Shown in pieces: positions 59,710 through 64,000 of a stretch of DNA of 64,000 bases. A program made the translations under genes and the position numbers. The stretch's first letter is position 1, and every line of letters starts with the position of its first letter. This stretch comes from Silene conica. Lineage: Eukaryota; Streptophyta; Magnoliopsida; Caryophyllales; Caryophyllaceae. The notes below the pieces were generated by a model. The model saw only the letters and a program-made list of their open reading frames with translations. It did not search any database and was not told where the DNA came from. Where the stretch lies: the NCBI GenBank assembly GCA_029255685.2, contig CM055313.2, positions 70,658,641 to 70,722,640 of the forward strand, in the 5' to 3' direction.

Positions 59710-61538
59710 TCTCCACATGAAGAGATGGTATCACTTCCTTGAGCATGTGAATTTTGATGTCCATTAGTGGAGACTCCGGTATCATCACCCCCATATAAGG
59801 TGCGGGCATCCCCTTCCACATTGTTGTCTTGCAAGTGCGTGTAGGTGGGATTATCTCGATCATAGGAGGCTGGGGGAGGCAACGAAGTTGGGGAAACGGG
59901 TGGTGGAGTATTGAAATGTGAGGGTCTGGTATGATCGACATCGTCGTTAGTAACGTCCACAATCTTACTGTGTAAAGAAACAGAGGGTGTTGGAATTTGT
60001 TTGCTAAAGAGGTTGGATTGAGGGATATTAGTAATATCTTTTAGGGTGTTAGATATATTTGTATTGGAATCTTTTGGAGTAATATTGGAATTGGAAGGAG
60101 ATTTCTTTTTAAGAAATTTGGTAACTTTAGAATTGGAATTTTTTTGAATATGGGAAGGATTTTTTGAGGAAAGGAAAATAGAGGGATTAGTGGGATGATT
60201 GGAAAAATTTGCCAAAGATGTACTGTTATTCGATGGTAAAGACGAGGATTGTGGGATTCTTGTATTACCATAATCTCTTGATTGATTATTCAGAAGATCA
60301 AATCTTGATCCTGAATTGTTCCCTTGATCTTTGCCAAATTTGAAAATATCGTTACCGCCTAGGTTGAATTTTCGCGCATCCGACTTATCGTTACCTGGGA
60401 TTATCTTCTTCCTGGATGGTTTTTTAACCATCATCCATTCCCCGAATGTTGCTTCTGCTTCCTTGTGCTGGACTGGGTGGGTCTGATTCTCACCATTTGA
60501 TTTTTGAGACTCTTGACCCGTGTATTGACATGTTATTCCACTAGTATCATCGTCTTTTTTTGTAGGATCAAAAGAGCAATCGCTCACTAGATGTCCTAGA
60601 CGACCACATTTGAAACAAATCATCCTTAAACCCTCATATTGAATGTGATAAACCTTATTATTAAGACGAAATTTTGACAGAAGAGGTCTATCAAGGTTAA
60701 CCTCAACACTCATTCTCGTAAACTGACCTCGTTCTGCATTCTCTGTGTTTTTGTCAATACGTATAACATTTCCAATCCTGGAGCCAATCTTGGTTAGAAA
60801 AACTCGATCAAAATATTCAACAGGAAGATGCGGGATACGGACCCATGCTGTTAAATGAGTCATTTTATCTTCAGTGGGAACGAAGTTTGGTATCCATTTT
60901 CGTATGGTTAAATAATGATCGTCAATCATCCAAGGCCCTTGAGTGATGACATGTTCGTGATCTTGGCGCGAGGAAAAGCGAGCAACATAGTAGGAAAAAC
61001 CCAAATCCGTAAGTGTGAGTTTTCCTTTAATAGACCACTTCGCCTGAAGTTTTCGCATTAGAGAAAGGTATCCGATTTGTTTATCGAACATTTTGATAAT
61101 AAGAGCATGTCTCCAAGGTTTTCTGAGCATAGCTTTCTCATCTCTACTCAAGCGAATCTTTGGACAAGTATTATCTTCTTCCGATTCCGAGTAATATTCG
61201 TCCTCCGAATCGATAGCCATATCTTCTAAATCAAATATATCGTCATGCTCAGAAGAGAATGCAATATTTTTAGCCATATCCATGTATGAGGGTCTAGTCT
61301 CATTCTCTTTTATTGTTTGAATTGGCATCTGAATTCTTTCATTAGAATTCATTTGAGTGTCGTTACCCTCATTGGGAGAATTGTTTGAGAGGAACTCGCT
61401 TACGTGCATAGTTTTGCGTTTGGATTTCTTTGTTAGTGGAGGGAATGCTTCAACCGGAGTCGCAGTGTCTGCCATTGGATTTGAGAGGTTTGGATTCAAA
61501 TTGGTCTCTGGGGGGAGACCGTTTGCTGGTTCTTCCAT
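59688..61538 (-). CDS. LINE ORF1 (DUF4283 and CCHC zinc-knuckle protein)
   Basis: An uninterrupted 616-codon frame beginning MEEPANGLPPETNLNPNLSN with a 38-bp leader. Residues about 130-280 form the DUF4283 domain seen in plant LINE ORF1 proteins (PWRHALIIKMFDKQIGYLSL, then VITQGPWMI and TAWVRIPHLPVEYFD). A CCHC knuckle (CFKCGRLGHLVSDC) follows near residue 305-318, then a long low-complexity Ser/Asn/Pro-rich tail. It presumably binds LINE RNA. The stop at 59688-59690 overlaps the start of ORF2. Although open, it lies in the inverted segment of a dead insertion. Confidence 0.9.
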   Translation of the reverse strand: MEEPANGLPPETNLNPNLSNPMADTATPVEAFPPLTKKSKRKTMHVSEFLSNNSPNEGNDTQMNSNERIQMPIQTIKENETRPSYMDMAKNIAFSSEHDDIFDLEDMAIDSEDEYYSESEEDNTCPKIRLSRDEKAMLRKPWRHALIIKMFDKQIGYLSLMRKLQAKWSIKGKLTLTDLGFSYYVARFSSRQDHEHVITQGPWMIDDHYLTIRKWIPNFVPTEDKMTHLTAWVRIPHLPVEYFDRVFLTKIGSRIGNVIRIDKNTENAERGQFTRMSVEVNLDRPLLSKFRLNNKVYHIQYEGLRMICFKCGRLGHLVSDCSFDPTKKDDDTSGITCQYTGQESQKSNGENQTHPVQHKEAEATFGEWMMVKKPSRKKIIPGNDKSDARKFNLGGNDIFKFGKDQGNNSGSRFDLLNNQSRDYGNTRIPQSSSLPSNNSTSLANFSNHPTNPSIFLSSKNPSHIQKNSNSKVTKFLKKKSPSNSNITPKDSNTNISNTLKDITNIPQSNLFSKQIPTPSVSLHSKIVDVTNDDVDHTRPSHFNTPPPVSPTSLPPPASYDRDNPTYTHLQDNNVEGDARTLYGGDDTGVSTNGHQNSHAQGSDTISSCGDGSSMEC

Positions 61539-61573
61539 CCGTGGGAACAGAGGAAATTCAAAGGAATTTCAGA

Positions 61574-61576
<3 letters not shown>

Positions 61577-61604
<28 letters not shown>

Positions 61605-61627
61605 GGTAATTATAGGTCCACCCTATA
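61577..61627. other. Inner junction of the LINE inversion: T28 tract plus filler
   Basis: Twenty-eight T residues (61577-61604) and 23 bp (ggtaattataggtccaccct...) separate the LINE 5' end from its sense-oriented 3' segment. Neither is explained by LINE coding sequence. Confidence 0.8.
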
Positions 61628-61897
61628 TGTGTGGACCTTCTTAACAATGAGCAGTTGACAAGTAATAGCATCCGTCCTCTAATTCGAAGATGCAAAGAGC
61701 TAAAAGACTTAACAGATTGGGAAGTTCGAGTTGAGCATGTCTATCGAGAAGCTAATCGAGCCGCGGATTGGTTGGCAACTAAGGGAATTCTATCTTCTAC
61801 AACCGTCTCTACTATTGATTCTCCTCCCATGGAGTTACGATCTATCCTTCGTGAAGACATTCTAGGTGTCTCTTTTCCGCGTCTAGCTATTAGTTAA
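61628..61897 (+). pseudogene. RNase H C-terminal part and 3' end of the LINE, sense orientation
   Basis: The frame from GTG at 61631 reads VDLLNNEQ, then WEVRVEHVYREANRAADWLA, the terminal helix and A-x-x-x-A motif of the plant LINE RNase H. It stops at 61895-61897, followed by a short 3' UTR and poly(A). It is the direct continuation of the minus-strand RNase H that breaks off at 55738. Confidence 0.92.
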
Positions 61898-61963
61898 TTA
61901 TCGGGGTCTAACCCCTCATGTAAACCAAAAAAAAAAAAAAAAAAAATTATAATAATATTACTA

Positions 61964-63054
61964 CTAGTTTTACTCCCGTGCAATTTGCACGGGTTCGCTA
62001 TTGAAGTTATTGTCAACTAATTTAATTAAACATGTATATTATAAAAATTGTTTTATTCTCGTTCAAATTGTGCGGGTTTATATTTTAAAACATTGATATA
62101 TCCAAATGTTAAATAAATTCACATATTAACGTTTATACGAAGTATTATGTAATGTTATTTATTTATTGGTTATAGTTATATGTGTTGCACTATGAAAATG
62201 TTGTAAGATGGAATAAAATAACTACTTTCAATATGAATACGTGATACGAATTAATATTACTTGTACTTCGTTTATTAGTTATGTGTAGAGCTGGATAACA
62301 ATGTAAGAAGTCCACCATCTAACCCCGCTTATTTATTTGAGTGTTTTAATTAAGGTTATTTTGAGTTATTTTATTTTTCTTCATACGAAAGTCCGGTATT
62401 TTTGAGATATATACGCTAACAAACAGAGTATTCATTTGTATTTCCAGTGTACCACATTACCATATTGAAATTTTGGTCCAATTTTTTTCCTTTTACATAA
62501 AATTAATTTAAAATAGTTTTTATTTAAAATATTTTAATAACTAAATTAAATAAGATTGGTTAATTGCGTGTTTTTCTTGTTTTTTTTGAATTGTCATCAT
62601 AAAAATTGATTTAGAGAAAATTATTTTTGTACGGAATATTTTAGATCCATTTTATACTTTTAGTTCATATGAGTATGTGGTTATTATATTTATTTTTTAG
62701 AGTGATTAAACATTGATTTTTAAAGAATTTAGACGATAATGTTATTTTTTTTCCTCTAAATTTGTGTTTTTTAACAATATTGTTATTATATTTATTTGTA
62801 GAACAATTATTTTTTTTAAAAAAATTATAGACGTTACAATTTTTTTTTTAAAACAATTATAGACGTAAAAGTTTAAGAAAAAAATATAAAAGACATTTAA
62901 ATGTTGAGAAAGTAATCGTAAAGAAATTGAATAATGTTGTGGGGTTTCAAAGACTGGCCCACGAGAGAAAATATGCAAAAAAAAAAAAAGTTGTTGATTA
63001 ATGACATGGCTTAATGTGGATGCAGTAAATATTTCTGTATTAATATAGATAAGA
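61964..63054 (-). mobile_element. Non-autonomous Helitron, 1091 bp
   Basis: On the minus strand it begins TCTTATCTATATTAATACAG after a host A (63055). It ends with the hairpin aacccgtgcaaattgcacgggagtaaaa, then CTAG (61967-61964) before a host T (61963). Insertion between A and T without duplication is the Helitron rule. It abuts the LINE's right target duplication with no spacer. No helicase is encoded. Confidence 0.85.
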
Positions 63055-64000
63055 TGATTGAAAAAAAACGTAAGAATATTATAATATATGGATAGCAGTG
63101 TATTTCAAAATCTCTTTTCCTTTTTTTAGATGTATGGACTATGGACTATGTACTATGAACTATGGACCATGGACCATGTACCATGGAGTATAACCTAAAT
63201 AAATTAGGCACATTACTACATGTCTACATTAGTAATCACTATTTGGTAACATTTAAATTTTGCCCACTAAGATTTTATTTGGTAAGATACTCCAGGTAGC
63301 TTATTTGATTAAAGTAGTTTATTGGAAAAGGCTACAGATATACATGTGTATGAAAAACTCCATACACGACCAATCACGCCGCGCCACGTAGCCCGACTTA
63401 AACCACATTAGTTAGTTTTAGGGTAGTTTAGTAATTTTACAAATGTAGTTAACATGTAGTTAGCATTAATTTAGAAAATTTGGTAATTTTGTTTAAATTT
63501 TATTCTCTTAACAAAACTGAATAAGTTTATTTGTAAAATAAGTATTTCTGTAATATGTAAATCAATTAATATTTTTAGAATATATTTTTAATTTTTTGTT
63601 TTAGTTAGTAATTAATCAATAATAATAATTTTTTAAGTAATAATATTATTTTCTTTTCATTTTTTTTTTAAATTGGTTTAGTTATTAATAAAAATTAATA
63701 TTCCAGAAATTATTATTTTGGAAATTAACAACTTTTTTAAAAAACCAAAATTAATTAAATTTCAAAATAAGAAATTCATTAAACTAGAAAAAACGAAATT
63801 CATTACATAAAAAAAAAGAAATTTTATAGAAAATACGGAAATTAATTATATTTTATAGAAAATACGAATTAGCTTTAAAAAATTTTAAAATGTTGTTAGT
63901 AGGGTTCGAACCTGAGATCAGTTACACACAAGCCGATGTTTGGAAGCAGATTTTTAACCAATTAATCATGAGTATTAACACGTCTATTAATGAATTACAA
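63055..64000. other. AT-rich end of window; no gene recognised
   Basis: Contains a run of seven-base units (tatggac/tatgtac variants, 63126-63186, about eight copies). Near 63905 is gggttcgaacctgagatc, which resembles a tRNA B-box but lacks a matching A-box and acceptor stem. Nothing else can be supported. Confidence 0.5.

Larger units (their letters stand above)
55720..61963 (+). mobile_element. L1-type LINE with 5' inversion (twin-primed insertion)
   Basis: An 18-bp target duplication, attataataatattacta, occurs at 55720-55737 and 61946-61963. From 55738 to about 61576 the LINE is read on the minus strand: 5' UTR and ORF1 at the right, ORF2 to the middle of RNase H at the left. From about 61628 the remaining RNase H codons, 3' UTR and a poly(A) (61927-61946) are read on the plus strand. 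This inverted-5'/sense-3' structure with intact duplication is the signature of twin priming. About 25 nt of RNase H are missing at the breakpoint, and a 28-base T-run plus 23 bp of filler sits at the inner junction. Confidence 0.93.

Noticed and set aside
63900-63930. B-box-like ggttcgaacc near the window end
   Set aside because: No acceptor stem, anticodon arm or A-box was found at tRNA spacing.

Overview
This is a repeat-dominated stretch of a plant nuclear genome. It carries spliced genes with GT-AG introns, an intron-less DYW-type PPR gene, Ty1/copia and Ty3/gypsy retrotransposons, a plant LINE, Helitrons, CACTA and Mutator-like elements and Stowaway MITEs. The protein families point to a eudicot. 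The general look of the repeats suggests Caryophyllales, but that is an impression, not a demonstrated assignment. All calls come from reading the sequence; no database search was run.

Layout. 1-12931: a SIRE/Maximus-like Ty1/copia element whose 5' LTR is cut by the window edge. It has gag, pol and an extra third ORF, and is itself invaded by a 260-bp Stowaway MITE and a 2.2-kb gypsy solo LTR. It sits in a LINE relic (12932-13180). 15112-17368: a complete five-exon eIF5A gene on the minus strand. 18.1-21.5 kb: Helitron relics, a SINE, an (AT)n tract and a two-exon gene fragment. 21519-29613: a Tekay/Del-like Ty3/gypsy element with 5' LTR, gag and most of pol, broken by a solo LTR (which contains another MITE) and truncated in the integrase. 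29.6-32.4 kb: LTR and copia 3'-end debris and a MITE. 32974-35190: an intact PPR-DYW RNA-editing factor gene on the minus strand. 35.3-42.9 kb: retroposon-like copies and Helitron ends. 42900-48756: a CACTA transposon with a second CACTA-like end inside, carrying two consecutive exons of an NAD-malic enzyme gene and a piece of a LINE. 52760-53903: a two-exon DUF538 gene on the plus strand. 54049-55154: a Mutator-like element. 55720-61963: a near full-length LINE whose 5' nine-tenths is inverted relative to its 3' end, bounded by an 18-bp target duplication (twin priming). 61964-63054: a Helitron inserted exactly at the LINE's right target duplication. The last 0.9 kb holds no gene I recognise.

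Only three host genes look functional: eIF5A (translation elongation), the PPR-DYW gene (organelle C-to-U editing) and the DUF538 gene. They are unrelated in function and separated by transposons, as expected of a low-density plant region. The most interesting structures are the twin-primed LINE, the CACTA element carrying malic enzyme exons with splice phase preserved, the disrupted third ORF of the copia element, and the C-to-T decay pattern in the gypsy element.
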